Notes: generated by a model from the letters alone, not told the origin. DNA of 64,000 nt from WRGT01 sp964450405 (GCA_964450405.1 CAYVCQ010000001.1:1-64000), one strand, 5' to 3'; positions 9,149 to 17,799 are shown, counted from the first letter of the stretch. Numbers and translations: made by a program.

Positions 9149-9829
9149 ATGAAACGAAATGTTAAGCTTTTTGCATTTATAATAACCGTTGCGATCATCA
9201 AGCCGGGTATCGGAGCACCGGATTCCGAAATTCTTATTTCAAAGGAATCATCTTTGTACAATCACTTTAAGGGAGTGTCGTCGCTCCGTGAATCCACCAT
9301 CCGGGAATATGATACACAAAACGGCAAACTGATTTCTGTATCAAAGACGATTATCCGCAGAAAAGATTTTTTTTATAAAGAAGCAGAACTTACTGTTGTT
9401 AAATATATCAAAAACGGTGTTGAAAAAAAACCGTCTGAATACCCCCTTCATAATTTTTATCCGGCTTTCCCCATATGCGACGCACAGGCTTTACAGCATT
9501 ATTCCTTCGCAGATGAAGGCGCTGCAGTTGTCGATGGTGTCCAATGCCGCATGATATCAGTAACACCAAAAATGAAATCAGCGCGCCATTTTCAAGGGAA
9601 TGCTTTTGCCGATGTCCATGACGGACATCTTGTAAAAATTGACGGAGCCATGTCGACACTACCCATGGGCGTAACATCTCTCCGCATCATGATGATGTTC
9701 TGGAAAACAAAGGACGGATCTGTTCCTCATAGCGGGACATATGAACTGGTTATTGATATTCCGATAATTATGCCTCACCGTAAATTCGTAACTGAGTTTT
9801 CTGCACAGGATGTACAATTGATAAACTAA
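9149..9829 (+). CDS. exported protein of unknown function
   Basis: The reading frame is open from 9068, but the ATG at 9149 has GGAAGG upstream and begins a proper signal peptide (MKRNVKLFAFIITVAII, cleavage near GIGAPDS), giving 226 residues. The mature part has alternating beta-strand character and resembles outer-membrane lipoprotein-sorting-type folds in general shape only; for example it repeatedly asks for long strands such as SLRIMMMFWKTKDG and YELVIDIPIIM. I do not assign a family. It is separated by about 200 bases from the kinase upstream and by 84 bases from the cupin downstream. Confidence 0.6.
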   Translation: MKRNVKLFAFIITVAIIKPGIGAPDSEILISKESSLYNHFKGVSSLRESTIREYDTQNGKLISVSKTIIRRKDFFYKEAELTVVKYIKNGVEKKPSEYPLHNFYPAFPICDAQALQHYSFADEGAAVVDGVQCRMISVTPKMKSARHFQGNAFADVHDGHLVKIDGAMSTLPMGVTSLRIMMMFWKTKDGSVPHSGTYELVIDIPIIMPHRKFVTEFSAQDVQLIN

Positions 9830-9913
9830 ACTAAACTACTGATTTGCAACGATACCGCAATTGCCTGATAAAAGAACAGGAATTCCGATCAGGAAAAATG
9901 GAGCTATTACCAG

Positions 9914-10243
9914 ATGGAAATTAACGATATACCATTTGAAGTATTTAATCTTGAGAATACTACACCGGATGAACATTCAGGAATTACCGGAAAAGCATTC
10001 TGGAAGACAATTACAAGAGGAAACGTAAGAATCCGTATTGTCGAATATACACCCGGGTACCTTGCAGATCACTGGTGCGAGAAAGGACATGCAGTTTTTG
10101 TCCTCGAAGGTGAATTTGTTTCAGAGCTTAAAGACGGCAGAAAATTCCATTTATCAAAAGGGATGTGTTATCTTGTTGCAGATCATGCCGAAGCGCATAA
10201 ATCTCTTACAGAAACCGGAGTCAAATTACTTATAGTTGACTAG
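9914..10243 (+). CDS. DHWC-motif cupin protein
   Basis: This compact 109-residue protein is a single-domain cupin. The motif DHWC at residues 52-55, followed by KGHAVFVLEGEF and DGRKFHLSKGMCYLVAD, is the signature of a small cupin family named after this motif. His53, the His of KGH and the later His of EAHKS are candidate metal ligands. It has GGAG 10 bases upstream. The substrate is unknown; the neighbours give no clue. Confidence 0.8.
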   Translation: MEINDIPFEVFNLENTTPDEHSGITGKAFWKTITRGNVRIRIVEYTPGYLADHWCEKGHAVFVLEGEFVSELKDGRKFHLSKGMCYLVADHAEAHKSLTETGVKLLIVD

Positions 10244-10391
10244 TACTTCGTATTTATGAATCATACTCAATTCATCCCCGTGAAGACGTTATCAGCTTCT
10301 TTAAAAACAATGAATCCCCGCATGCGCGAGGATAACATATTAATTCAAAATCATAATATCACTAACCTGCCAAAATAAATATGTAGCAGTA

Positions 10392-10979
10392 TTATTTCAC
10401 CCCGATACTCTTTACAAGATCATCAACTGCATTCTCTGCAACTTTAATTGCATGTCCCTGTACCGGATTGGTGTAGGTGAAAATATTCTGATCTGAATTG
10501 ACAACGCTAATTTTCCACATTATTACTCCGCTATCGATATTTACTGCGCGAACGTTAAACCCAACTGTTGTATGCTCAAGCCCGCCGGTTGGACTCTTAT
10601 CTTCAACTGCACCCTGAACGTAAGATGTCACCTGCCCGATAATTATCACATCCGCATTAAGCATCTTTCCAATCTTAACGCTGTTTTCGAGAGTAAGCCC
10701 GGTGGCCTGAAGCTGTAGTTCAGCGAGAACCTTCGATATTTTTTCACGCTCAATTATCTGCCATCCGGTTTTAATGAGAGAGGACTCCAGCGCATCGCGG
10801 ATAACTTCCGGCGCTTCGGGAAAATATTCTTTATATCTTTCACTGTTATTGTTTTCAAGAGGAAGCACAACAATGGTTTTTACATTATAACTCTTCATCT
10901 GAGGATTTACATATACGCTCTTATTCACAGAAGAGCACCCGAAAGCTAAAACTAAAAGCAGGAGGAGTAAACGTTTCAT
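10392..10979 (-). CDS. CsgG-like lipoprotein
   Basis: The 195-residue product begins with a clean lipoprotein signal (lipobox AFGC at about residue 15). The fold resembles the CsgG/GNA1162 group of periplasmic lipoproteins: the first strand VKTIVVLPLENN, then IRDALESSLIKTGWQIIERE, KMLNADVIIIGQVTSY and a C-terminal sheet. CsgG itself forms secretion pores, but small homologues like this one lack most of the pore-forming segments and often have unknown envelope roles. AAGGA lies upstream of the ATG. It converges with the cupin gene and is followed upstream by the PAP2-type gene. Confidence 0.75.
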   Translation of the reverse strand: MKRLLLLLLVLAFGCSSVNKSVYVNPQMKSYNVKTIVVLPLENNNSERYKEYFPEAPEVIRDALESSLIKTGWQIIEREKISKVLAELQLQATGLTLENSVKIGKMLNADVIIIGQVTSYVQGAVEDKSPTGGLEHTTVGFNVRAVNIDSGVIMWKISVVNSDQNIFTYTNPVQGHAIKVAENAVDDLVKSIGVK

Positions 10980-11065
10980 TAAAGTATCCTTTTCAGATAT
11001 TATTAACTTTAATAATATCTGAAATAGTATAACCAGGCAATTACTTTTTACATGAATAACAAAAT

Positions 11066-11629
11066 TTACAACGGGGAAATATAACTAACTAAAAAAGCAA
11101 CTCCCCCTCCGACAAAAAGACCTGCTATTACTTCAGGGAGGGTGTGACCAAGATTTTCTTTAAGCATAGCCGGTTTGATCTGTCTTTCTTTATAAATCTC
11201 AGCGAGTATCTGATTAATTCGTTCAGCCTGAAATCCTGCCTCCTTCCGAAGTCCAATGGCATCCACGGCAGTTAAAATAGTCAGCCCCATTGAAAGCCCG
11301 AAAACACTGCTGGTAAAACCTTCAGAAAGACCAATCCCTACGGTAAGACCGGATGCAAAGGCGGAATGTGAGCTTGGCATCCCCCCTGTCGCAAAAAATT
11401 TTCCGGGATAAAAATGTCCTGTTTTTATTTTTAAAATTAATACTTTCAAAGAACATGCAGTAAGCCATCCGCAACCTGTCACCCAGAATGTACGGTCAGC
11501 CACAAGTCTTTTAAAATAGTGCCATACATAATCCTGCATCGGCATCACTGACTTCGCAACCTCCTGAGAAAATGCAGAATAGGGGGCGATTATTATTAAG
11601 ACAAACATAAAAAGGAATATATATATCAC
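11066..11629 (-). CDS. divergent PAP2 family membrane protein (DUF212)
   Basis: The start is a GTG at 11629 with AGAGG seven bases upstream. The 187-residue product shows the DUF212 motifs GGMPSSHSAFASGL, AVDAIGLRKEAG and LGHTLPEVIAGLFVGG, a family related to phosphatidic-acid phosphatases and haloperoxidases. The SSHS and GHT segments carry the expected catalytic histidines. An extra hydrophobic N-terminal stretch followed by about 30 residues precedes the usual start of the family. It is an inner-membrane protein, possibly acting on a lipid phosphate. Confidence 0.85.
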   Translation of the reverse strand: MIYIFLFMFVLIIIAPYSAFSQEVAKSVMPMQDYVWHYFKRLVADRTFWVTGCGWLTACSLKVLILKIKTGHFYPGKFFATGGMPSSHSAFASGLTVGIGLSEGFTSSVFGLSMGLTILTAVDAIGLRKEAGFQAERINQILAEIYKERQIKPAMLKENLGHTLPEVIAGLFVGGGVAFLVSYISPL

Positions 11630-11854
11630 GCTAAACCTCTTATAAAATTCAATAAAATTTAGAAAATAAAACTTAATCAGTACCGGGACAAGCCCGTTGT
11701 ACTTTTGTATCCGCCTTATACTATTTTAACACCATCATTTGAGTAAACATCATAATTACAAGATTAAATTACTAAATTAGTATTTTAATATAATAATAAA
11801 TCAACTTCGTATCAAGTATAATAAAAAATGATAAAGATTTTATTATAAATTTAA

Positions 11855-11884
11855 TTGACTGCGTCAAACAAAAAAGAATATAAT
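11855..11884 (+). promoter_or_regulatory. sigma-70 promoter of the QueG-like gene
   Basis: TTGACT at 11855-11860 and a perfect TATAAT at 11879-11884 are spaced by 18 bases. The predicted start is near 11891, leaving a leader of about 26 bases before the ATG at 11917. Confidence 0.65.
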
Positions 11885-11916
11885 CAATTTACATTTACTT
11901 ACCGGACAGGGTTTTT

Positions 11917-12618
11917 ATGAGTAATTTAATTTTGACGGAAATAAAAGAGTTATGCCCGCAAGATCTTTATGAAATAGGTTTTGCCGATCTGTCCGGACTG
12001 CTTCATCATGATTTTAAAGCTTTCACATATGGTATATCACTTGTCAGAAAACTTGATGACTTAATAATCGATAAAACTGGAAATGGTCCGACAATTGAAT
12101 ACTTTGACCTTTATCATTCGATTAACAATGAATTGAATGATAAAGTTACGGCTATTTCAGATATCATTAATAATTACGGAATAGATGCATACCCTGTAAA
12201 ATCTACTGTTTCAGACAGCGAAATTGACAAATCCGCCAGAGAAACACTAAGACATAAAATATCTCATAAAATGACTGCCACAAGAGCCGGACTTGGATGG
12301 ATCGGGAAAACTGATCTGCTGATTACAAAACGGTTTGGTCCAAGAGTAAGGCTTGCAACAGTATTAACCTCAGAATCTATTTCATCACCAGGCGAGCCCA
12401 TAGAAAAAAGTTTATGCGGCAATTGCGATATCTGTGTAAAAAAATGTCCCGCATCTGCCTCGAATGGAAAACTATGGACAAAAGATCTTGACCGCGATGA
12501 ATTCTATAGCGCGGTAAAATGCATGAATCACTGCAGAGCAATTTCAAAAAAATTACTGAATGAAAATATAAGTATCTGCGGAATCTGTGTATCGGTCTGC
12601 CCGCGGGGGAAAAATTGA
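11917..12618 (+). CDS. short QueG-like 4Fe-4S double-cluster protein
   Basis: The 233-residue protein resembles the central and C-terminal part of epoxyqueuosine reductase. It has the segment ATRAGLGWIGKTDLLIT, two cysteine groups CGNCDICVKKCP and CMNHC, and CGICVSVCPRGKN, enough for two 4Fe-4S clusters. It is much shorter than true QueG (about 380 residues), lacking the C-terminal repeat domain, so it belongs to the short homologue group whose substrate is unsettled. The stop codon overlaps a possible TTG start for the next gene, indicating coupling. Confidence 0.8.
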   Translation: MSNLILTEIKELCPQDLYEIGFADLSGLLHHDFKAFTYGISLVRKLDDLIIDKTGNGPTIEYFDLYHSINNELNDKVTAISDIINNYGIDAYPVKSTVSDSEIDKSARETLRHKISHKMTATRAGLGWIGKTDLLITKRFGPRVRLATVLTSESISSPGEPIEKSLCGNCDICVKKCPASASNGKLWTKDLDRDEFYSAVKCMNHCRAISKKLLNENISICGICVSVCPRGKN

Positions 12619-12641
12619 ATCGAAAAGCAGAAACCGGAACC

Positions 12642-13271
12642 ATGAAAAAAATAATTACGATAATAATACTTCTTGCCGGAGTATCTGCATATTCTGCAGA
12701 TCTTAAAGCATATAGAGACACCCCTCTTTTCTGCTCAAAGGTTGAGGAGAATAAACTCCCCTATGGAGAATACTCACTGATCAGATCTTATAAAAATATT
12801 ACTCAGCTTGTGGTGTCTGCTAATTCAAAAATTATACTCTACACCGATCGCGACAACCGGAAGGACAGCGAAATTTTTGTCACGGCATTCTCCCGGTTTG
12901 ACGAGGTACATCTCAAAGTTCCATCACTGCAGCAGCATGAATTCGATCTCGCAGTTGAGAAACTTATCAGAAGAGGCGACAACAGCAGCAGCGCAACGAT
13001 CCCTTTCCCCGGCGGAGACAGATTCATTAAAGAGATTACCGAGGGTATAAAACCGGAGAAGGAAGATGGTGAATATTTCATCTATATTAAAGAAAACGGC
13101 AAGCCCGTATCACTTATGTCTATAAATCTTCTATTGAAAAAACTCACTCTGCGGAATATAATGAATGAAGATAAAATCCCCTCGGCATTTTACAGTATAT
13201 ATATTGATGAATGTTATGACAAAAACATAAAAAAAATTTTAATAGAATATGCTGCTTTTATAAAAAAATAG
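12642..13271 (+). CDS. exported protein of unknown function
   Basis: Translation could begin at a TTG at 12615 that overlaps the previous stop (TTGA, with GGGGGA just upstream) or at the ATG at 12642, where a textbook signal peptide starts (MKKIITIIILLAGVSAYS). I list the ATG, giving 209 residues; the TTG would add nine. The mature protein has many Lys/Glu residues, no cysteine cluster and no recognisable motif beyond a middle segment rich in Gly and Pro (SATIPFPGGDRFI). It appears to be cotranscribed with the QueG-like gene. Confidence 0.6.
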   Translation: MKKIITIIILLAGVSAYSADLKAYRDTPLFCSKVEENKLPYGEYSLIRSYKNITQLVVSANSKIILYTDRDNRKDSEIFVTAFSRFDEVHLKVPSLQQHEFDLAVEKLIRRGDNSSSATIPFPGGDRFIKEITEGIKPEKEDGEYFIYIKENGKPVSLMSINLLLKKLTLRNIMNEDKIPSAFYSIYIDECYDKNIKKILIEYAAFIKK

Positions 13272-13311
13272 ATTTCAGCTTTAAAAATACATAACCGAGC
13301 AATAATCGATC

Positions 13312-13339
13312 TTGACAAAAACTGCATGGATATTATTAC
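13312..13339 (+). promoter_or_regulatory. sigma-70 promoter placed for a leaderless mRNA
   Basis: A perfect TTGACA (13312-13317) is followed after 16 bases by TATTAC (13334-13339). The predicted transcription start, about seven bases downstream, coincides with the A of the ATG at 13346. No ribosome binding site precedes that ATG, consistent with a leaderless transcript. Confidence 0.55.
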
Positions 13340-13345
13340 TCTGAC

Positions 13346-14317
13346 ATGAAAACTTCAGAAAAAAACAATAAGACTATAAAACAGCGTCTCTACGTATCAT
13401 TTAGATCCGCGATTCCTGCAGCACTGAAATCAGCAAGGTTTCTTTTATCTATAATGATCCCTGTATCTCTGGCGGTAACTCTTTTAAAATATTCCGGTGT
13501 ACTCGATTATATTGCAGCCTGGCTGAATCCGGCGTTCAGACTGATTGGTCTTCCCGGGAATGCAGCTCTTGTGTTTATTACAAGCATGGCACTTAACATC
13601 TACTCGGCAATCGCAGTTATCAGCACACTTCCATTCAGCGAGAGAGAGCTCACCATACTTGCACTTATGTGTCTTATTTCACATAATTTCTTTGTTGAAA
13701 CTGCTATTCAGAAAAAGACAGGCTCCTCCGCTGTTAAAATAACACTTGTCCGCATTGTATACAGTTTCATAGGTGCATACTCGCTTAATCTGCTAATGCC
13801 GGCGGGTACCGGTAAAATTATAACAGCTTCATCCGGCATAGCTGAAGTCTCACTTAAGGGAATTTTATCCTCGTGGCTGTATAACTCAATTTTTCTTATA
13901 GTTCAGATACTAATCCTTGTTACACTGCTCCTTGTTCTACAGAAGATACTCGATGAATTCGGATTTATCGACAAACTCGCTGTTATGCTGAGACCGCTGC
14001 TCCGCATAATGGGCCTGCCGGATTCCGTGGCGTTTCTCTGGATTGTGGCAAATACTCTCGGTCTAGCCTACGGTTCTGCTATTATGATTGAACAGTCCGA
14101 ATCGGGAAAGCTTAACAGAGAGGATGCTGATATTTTAAACCACCACATCGGGATTTCTCATTCTCTGCTGGAAGACACTCTACTGTTCGTTTCCATAGGG
14201 GTACCGGCTCTATGGATAATCTTCCCCCGGGTAATTCTTGCCACAATTGAAGTATGGCTGCTGAAATTACGTAAATTTATTTTTGGAGAAAAAGATGAAC
14301 CCTGCACTGCCGAATGA
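13346..14317 (+). CDS. nucleoside-recognition (gate) domain membrane protein
   Basis: The 323-residue polytopic protein contains two gate-type segments, as in spore maturation proteins SpmA/SpmB and nucleoside transporters. The first half has YIAAWLNPAFRLIGLPGNAAL and the second repeats the pattern as LAVMLRPLLRIMGLPDSVAF; the duplication is visible by eye. About eight hydrophobic helices are present. Function in non-sporulating bacteria is unknown, with transport of a nucleoside-like or ionic solute inferred from the family. The last 23 bases overlap the start of the PAS gene. The promoter position suggests a leaderless mRNA. Confidence 0.8.
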   Translation: MKTSEKNNKTIKQRLYVSFRSAIPAALKSARFLLSIMIPVSLAVTLLKYSGVLDYIAAWLNPAFRLIGLPGNAALVFITSMALNIYSAIAVISTLPFSERELTILALMCLISHNFFVETAIQKKTGSSAVKITLVRIVYSFIGAYSLNLLMPAGTGKIITASSGIAEVSLKGILSSWLYNSIFLIVQILILVTLLLVLQKILDEFGFIDKLAVMLRPLLRIMGLPDSVAFLWIVANTLGLAYGSAIMIEQSESGKLNREDADILNHHIGISHSLLEDTLLFVSIGVPALWIIFPRVILATIEVWLLKLRKFIFGEKDEPCTAE

Positions 14318-14636
14318 TATATTATCAATTCTTCTCAATAATTTAAAAGATCCATATGTCTTTGTTGATACAGAACATATCATCAGATATATGAATAACA
14401 CCGCAGTTTCCCGTTATAAAAATGGTGATTCTCTTGTGGGAAAATCAATTTTTTCCTGTCACAACAGTGTATCATGCGATATCATGCTTGAAATTTTCGA
14501 GATGATGAAATCCGGCCTTAACGAAAAAATAATAACCGACAATGAGAAACATCGAATTTACATGCGCGCCGTCCGCGATGAGAACGGAAACCTGATTGGA
14601 TATTACGAGAGATTTGAACCGCCTGTAAAAAGATGA
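14295..14636 (+). CDS. stand-alone PAS-domain protein
   Basis: The ATG at 14295 has GGAG seven bases upstream, inside the end of the preceding gene, and gives 113 residues that amount to one PAS domain: LKDPYVFVDTEHIIRYMNN is the first strand pair, and HRIYMRAVRDENGNLIGYYE the last. SIFSCHNSVSC contains the Cys-His positions common in small PAS proteins of anaerobes, which might bind a cofactor. There is no output domain, so it must act through a partner. Overlap with the gate-domain gene suggests coupled translation and a shared process. Confidence 0.8.
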   Translation: MNPALPNDILSILLNNLKDPYVFVDTEHIIRYMNNTAVSRYKNGDSLVGKSIFSCHNSVSCDIMLEIFEMMKSGLNEKIITDNEKHRIYMRAVRDENGNLIGYYERFEPPVKR

Positions 14637-14646
14637 TACTTTAACT

Positions 14647-14706
14647 GTGCAGCGCTCCGCGCTGCACGGAGGCGGGGGTTACGGGGGCTTCGCCCCCGTA
14701 ACCCCC
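14647..14706. repeat. twin GC-rich hairpins
   Basis: Two perfect hairpins stand side by side: a 9-base stem GTGCAGCGC with a TCC loop (14647-14667) and a 15-base stem (arms 14674-14688 and 14692-14706) with a TTC loop. There is no T-run after either, so a simple intrinsic terminator is not obvious. They lie between the PAS gene and the alcohol dehydrogenase gene. Confidence 0.65.
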
Positions 14707-14738
14707 CAATCAGTCAACAGTTACAAGGGAGAGAAGAT

Positions 14739-15839
14739 ATGGAATTTAAATATTTTATGCCTGTAAAAACTTTTTTCGGCCGGAACTGCATTGAAAAAAA
14801 CAGCAGTGAATTTTTACCACTGGGGAAAAGAGCACTGATAGTAACAGGTAAATCCTCCGCTGAAAAAAACGGGTCCCTGAGGGACGTAACAAAAACTCTC
14901 GATAATTTAAAAATATCCCATGTGCTATACAATAAAATAGAACCTAATCCATCAGTTGAAGATGTCCGCGAAGCGGCTCTCTTTGCAAAAGAATCCGGAG
15001 CCGATTTCATTATAGGCATCGGCGGAGGATCACCTCTGGATGCGGCGAAGGCAATTGCAATACTTGCTGTAAACGACATAGATGACGACACCCTCTTCGG
15101 AGGAATATATAAAAACATACCGCTTCCAATAGCGGCAATCCCCACAACTGCAGGCACCGGGAGTGAAGTAACACCATATTCAATTCTGACATACAATAAA
15201 ATCAGCAACAAGAGAAGCATAGGCTGCGATGCCATTTTCCCCCGCGTTGCATTTCTGGACCCGGCATACACTTCAACACTTTCAACTGAAACCACAATAA
15301 ACACTGCAGTTGACGCATTATCCCATGCAGTTGAGGGTTACCTTGCAGTAAGAGCAACCGACTTGATTAAACCATATGCGATGGAAAGCATCAGACTTAC
15401 AGGAGAGTGCATTTCTGAACTGACAGCGGCAAATATAAAAGACAATGTGCGGGATAAACTTTTATACGCATCAATGCTTGCCGGAATTGTAATAGCACAT
15501 ACAGGAACAACGGCAGTACACGGTATGGGATACCCTCTTACGTACCACAAAAATATAGATCATGGAAGAGCAAACGGACTTCTGCTATATCATTTCCTGA
15601 AATTTGTTGAATCATCAACAGAGAAAGTATCACACATCATCAATGCAGCCGGAATGAAAAATGTCGATGAACTGGGTGATGCGCTAAATAAACTCCTGGG
15701 AACCAGGGAAATTCTATCCGAAACAGAAATTGAAGAATTTACTAAAACAGTTATGGCCGCAAAGAATATTGCAAACACCACTCCGCGTCCCGAGGAAAAA
15801 GATATCAGGAAGATATTTGAGGATTCTTTCAGGAGATAA
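14739..15839 (+). CDS. iron-containing alcohol dehydrogenase
   Basis: The 366-residue enzyme belongs to the group III (iron-dependent) alcohol dehydrogenase family, which interconverts alcohols and aldehydes with NAD(P)H in the cytoplasm. Motifs seen are the nucleotide-binding GIGGGSPLDAAKAIAI, PTTAGTGSEVTPYS, the metal-ligand segment VDALSHAVEGY and the later AVHGMGYPLTYH plus NIDHGRANG histidines. GGGAG lies upstream of the ATG. It is somewhat short for the family (usually 380-400 residues) but both domains are complete. Substrate preference cannot be inferred; the neighbours are unrelated. Confidence 0.92.
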   Translation: MEFKYFMPVKTFFGRNCIEKNSSEFLPLGKRALIVTGKSSAEKNGSLRDVTKTLDNLKISHVLYNKIEPNPSVEDVREAALFAKESGADFIIGIGGGSPLDAAKAIAILAVNDIDDDTLFGGIYKNIPLPIAAIPTTAGTGSEVTPYSILTYNKISNKRSIGCDAIFPRVAFLDPAYTSTLSTETTINTAVDALSHAVEGYLAVRATDLIKPYAMESIRLTGECISELTAANIKDNVRDKLLYASMLAGIVIAHTGTTAVHGMGYPLTYHKNIDHGRANGLLLYHFLKFVESSTEKVSHIINAAGMKNVDELGDALNKLLGTREILSETEIEEFTKTVMAAKNIANTTPRPEEKDIRKIFEDSFRR

Positions 15840-15845
15840 AATCCT

Positions 15846-16080
15846 CCGCCCCTATCCGCCCTACGGGCACCTTTCCCCATGAATGGGAGAAAGGATTACA
15901 CAAAATATTCTGTATTGTCTCTCCACCCATTCATGGGGGACTACAAACACGATGTTTGTGGTGGAGATTATTACGACATCGTGTCGTGTCTCCACAGGCG
16001 GTCATCGTGACCGCTCTGTCGAGCGCGGGCAGGATGCCCAAAAAGCGCGGACTGATGGCCAGCGGCCAGAGAGGGCGTCC
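15846..16080. repeat. palindromic element, copy 1, with nested small hairpins
   Basis: The first 50 bases (15846-15895) match 17678-17727 with a single mismatch. CCCCATGAATGG and its near-complement at 15927-15938 form an inner stem. Between them and the end lie further perfect hairpins with short loops: ACGACA/TGTCGT (15973-15987) enclosed by GTGGAGA/TCTCCAC (15961-15995), and GCGGTCA/TGACCGC (15998-16014). The element abuts the stop codon of the MORN gene and may serve as its transcript end. Confidence 0.75.
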
Positions 16081-17463
16081 CTAAATCCCCTCACCGATAA
16101 AATTTCCATTGTCCCACAATCCCTGCTGTATGATTTTACCGTCGGCGCCATATTCAATACCCTTGCCATGCATCTTATGATCTTTCCATTCTCCCTCATA
16201 CCGGCCGCCATCACTCCATATATAGGTCCCCTGACCATCCTGAAGATTTTTCTTCCATTCTCCGATATATTTATCACCTGAATTCCAGATGTAAGTACCT
16301 TTTCCGTCTTTCATATCATCTTTATACTGACCGGAGTACGATTCGCCGTTTACCGCAGTATACTCACCATGACCTTCCATGAGATCTTTTTTAAATCCGC
16401 CGATATATTTATCTCCATTACTCCATGTAAAAGTCGCCTGCCCTTCTCTAAAACCTTTTGAAAACCCTCCGGTATAGATATTCCCGTTTGACCAGGTATA
16501 TACACCGCTCCCTTCCATATATCCATTCTTCCAATCACCGGAGTAGCTTGAACCATTGTAAAAAGTAAGAACCCCTTTACCATGTCTCATTCCATTTTTG
16601 AAATCACCTTTATATTTATTACCATTAGTCCATAAAAATTCACCTGCTCCATTCATCTGAGTCCCTTTATACTCCCCTATATAAAGATTCCCGTTGGGAA
16701 ACAGGAATGTGTTTGTGCCCCGTTTAATCCCCGGCATCAGCTGAAATACAGGCATACCGCTGGATACTTTACTTATAAGCATTCTTGTTCCGCCGATCAT
16801 TTTACATCTGGTCTGATCGGCCATGGGCATAACAACTTCCAGAGCAGCCATAAGACCATTTATTTCTATAAAAAGTTTATCCCCTGTTTTGAGATCACCT
16901 CCGGTGACCGATACCTCTCCTGCATCTGAATCAACTCCGGTTATCTTCCCGATTTCCACCTTATCTTCATCAGTAAGTCCGGGGAGTTTAATTGCATTGA
17001 CAAAAAGATAATCGAAGAATTCACCCTTTTCGGTAGAACCATCGGCATATTTATAAACACCGATACCCCATGGGACATTAAGCTTGAACTCTCCGGAATA
17101 GGTATCACCGTTATTAAATTTTAAAGTGCCCTGTCCGACCCTGTTATCATTTACCCAGGCGCCTTCATACTTCTCTCCCCAGTTTTTATAATGCATTACA
17201 CCGTTGCCATGGCGGATATTATTCTGGTTTGAACCCTCGTAACAGTCTCCATTATTATAAACAAAAATTCCAGATCCGTTGTTGCAGTCACCCTCGGCAC
17301 ACCCTCCCTTATACGTGGAAGCAGGTGAGAGGTATTTTGCACATCCCGAAAGCTGTTGCTGCTGATCTTCAACTGCCTTCACCATTGGCGTTTTGGCGGG
17401 TGCGCTTGCGCAGCCGTTTAAAATAATTAAAGCTGATCCGATAACTGCAAATTTTTTAATCAT
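16081..17463 (-). CDS. MORN-repeat lipoprotein
   Basis: The 460-residue protein has a lipoprotein signal (lipobox LNGC at about residue 15) and is built largely of MORN repeats, each about 23 residues of the form YEGEWKDGKMHGKG. About four repeats lie at residues 60-150 and about eight or nine at 265-455. Between them a non-repeat segment (about 155-250) looks like a small beta domain. MORN arrays form elongated beta scaffolds; here the protein should be anchored in the envelope. Neither flank is functionally related; both flanks carry copies of one palindromic element. Confidence 0.85.
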   Translation of the reverse strand: MIKKFAVIGSALIILNGCASAPAKTPMVKAVEDQQQQLSGCAKYLSPASTYKGGCAEGDCNNGSGIFVYNNGDCYEGSNQNNIRHGNGVMHYKNWGEKYEGAWVNDNRVGQGTLKFNNGDTYSGEFKLNVPWGIGVYKYADGSTEKGEFFDYLFVNAIKLPGLTDEDKVEIGKITGVDSDAGEVSVTGGDLKTGDKLFIEINGLMAALEVVMPMADQTRCKMIGGTRMLISKVSSGMPVFQLMPGIKRGTNTFLFPNGNLYIGEYKGTQMNGAGEFLWTNGNKYKGDFKNGMRHGKGVLTFYNGSSYSGDWKNGYMEGSGVYTWSNGNIYTGGFSKGFREGQATFTWSNGDKYIGGFKKDLMEGHGEYTAVNGESYSGQYKDDMKDGKGTYIWNSGDKYIGEWKKNLQDGQGTYIWSDGGRYEGEWKDHKMHGKGIEYGADGKIIQQGLWDNGNFIGEGI

Positions 17464-17513
17464 TATAATACCTCTTTTACATGCATCTGATTATAAAACA
17501 GTGGTAAAACTGC

Positions 17514-17542
17514 TTTCCCCCGCGCCTTCGGTGAGGGGGAAA
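17514..17542. repeat. short CTTCG-loop palindrome
   Basis: TTTCCCCC and GGGGGAAA enclose GCGCCTTCGGTGA. It is one of a scattered family with a stem of the form CCGCGCC-TTC-GGCGCGG; other copies are at 39187, 50103 and 58860, with decayed versions near 35404 and 46024. Confidence 0.6.
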
Positions 17543-17677
17543 CATAATTATTTACTATTTTTAAGTAGTTATAAATACCTGTATTTAATAAATATTAGAA
17601 ACTCAGCTAAGTCAATAAATTTGATTGTTTTTGGAGGATAATTATCTGGTTGGATAGCATTGTTGAAATTATGAACA

Positions 17678-17799
17678 CCGCCCCTATCCGCCCTATGGGC
17701 ACCTTTCCCCATGAATGGGAGAAAGGAATATAAAAATATTTACTATTTTCTCTCCACCATTCATGGGGGAGATGGCCAGCGGCCAGAGGGGGCGGATAG
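17678..17799. repeat. palindromic element, copy 2
   Basis: Terminal inverted repeats CTATCCGCC (17684-17692) and GGCGGATAG (17791-17799) enclose inner arms CCCCATGAATGG and CCATTCATGGGG. The first 50 bases are nearly identical to 15846-15895. With copy 1 it brackets the MORN gene and it also separates that gene from the LysE-type gene at 17803. Confidence 0.75.

Noticed and set aside
10321..10336. CCCCGCATGCGCGAGG as terminator between the cupin and CsgG-like genes
   Set aside because: The stem is short and imperfect and has no T-run on either strand.
14674..14706. Mobile-element end or attachment site
   Set aside because: No target duplication, integrase or transposase is nearby; only the hairpin itself is supported.
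15883..16281. 132-codon plus-strand frame
   Set aside because: Its first half is the palindromic element and its second half is the antisense of the MORN repeats.
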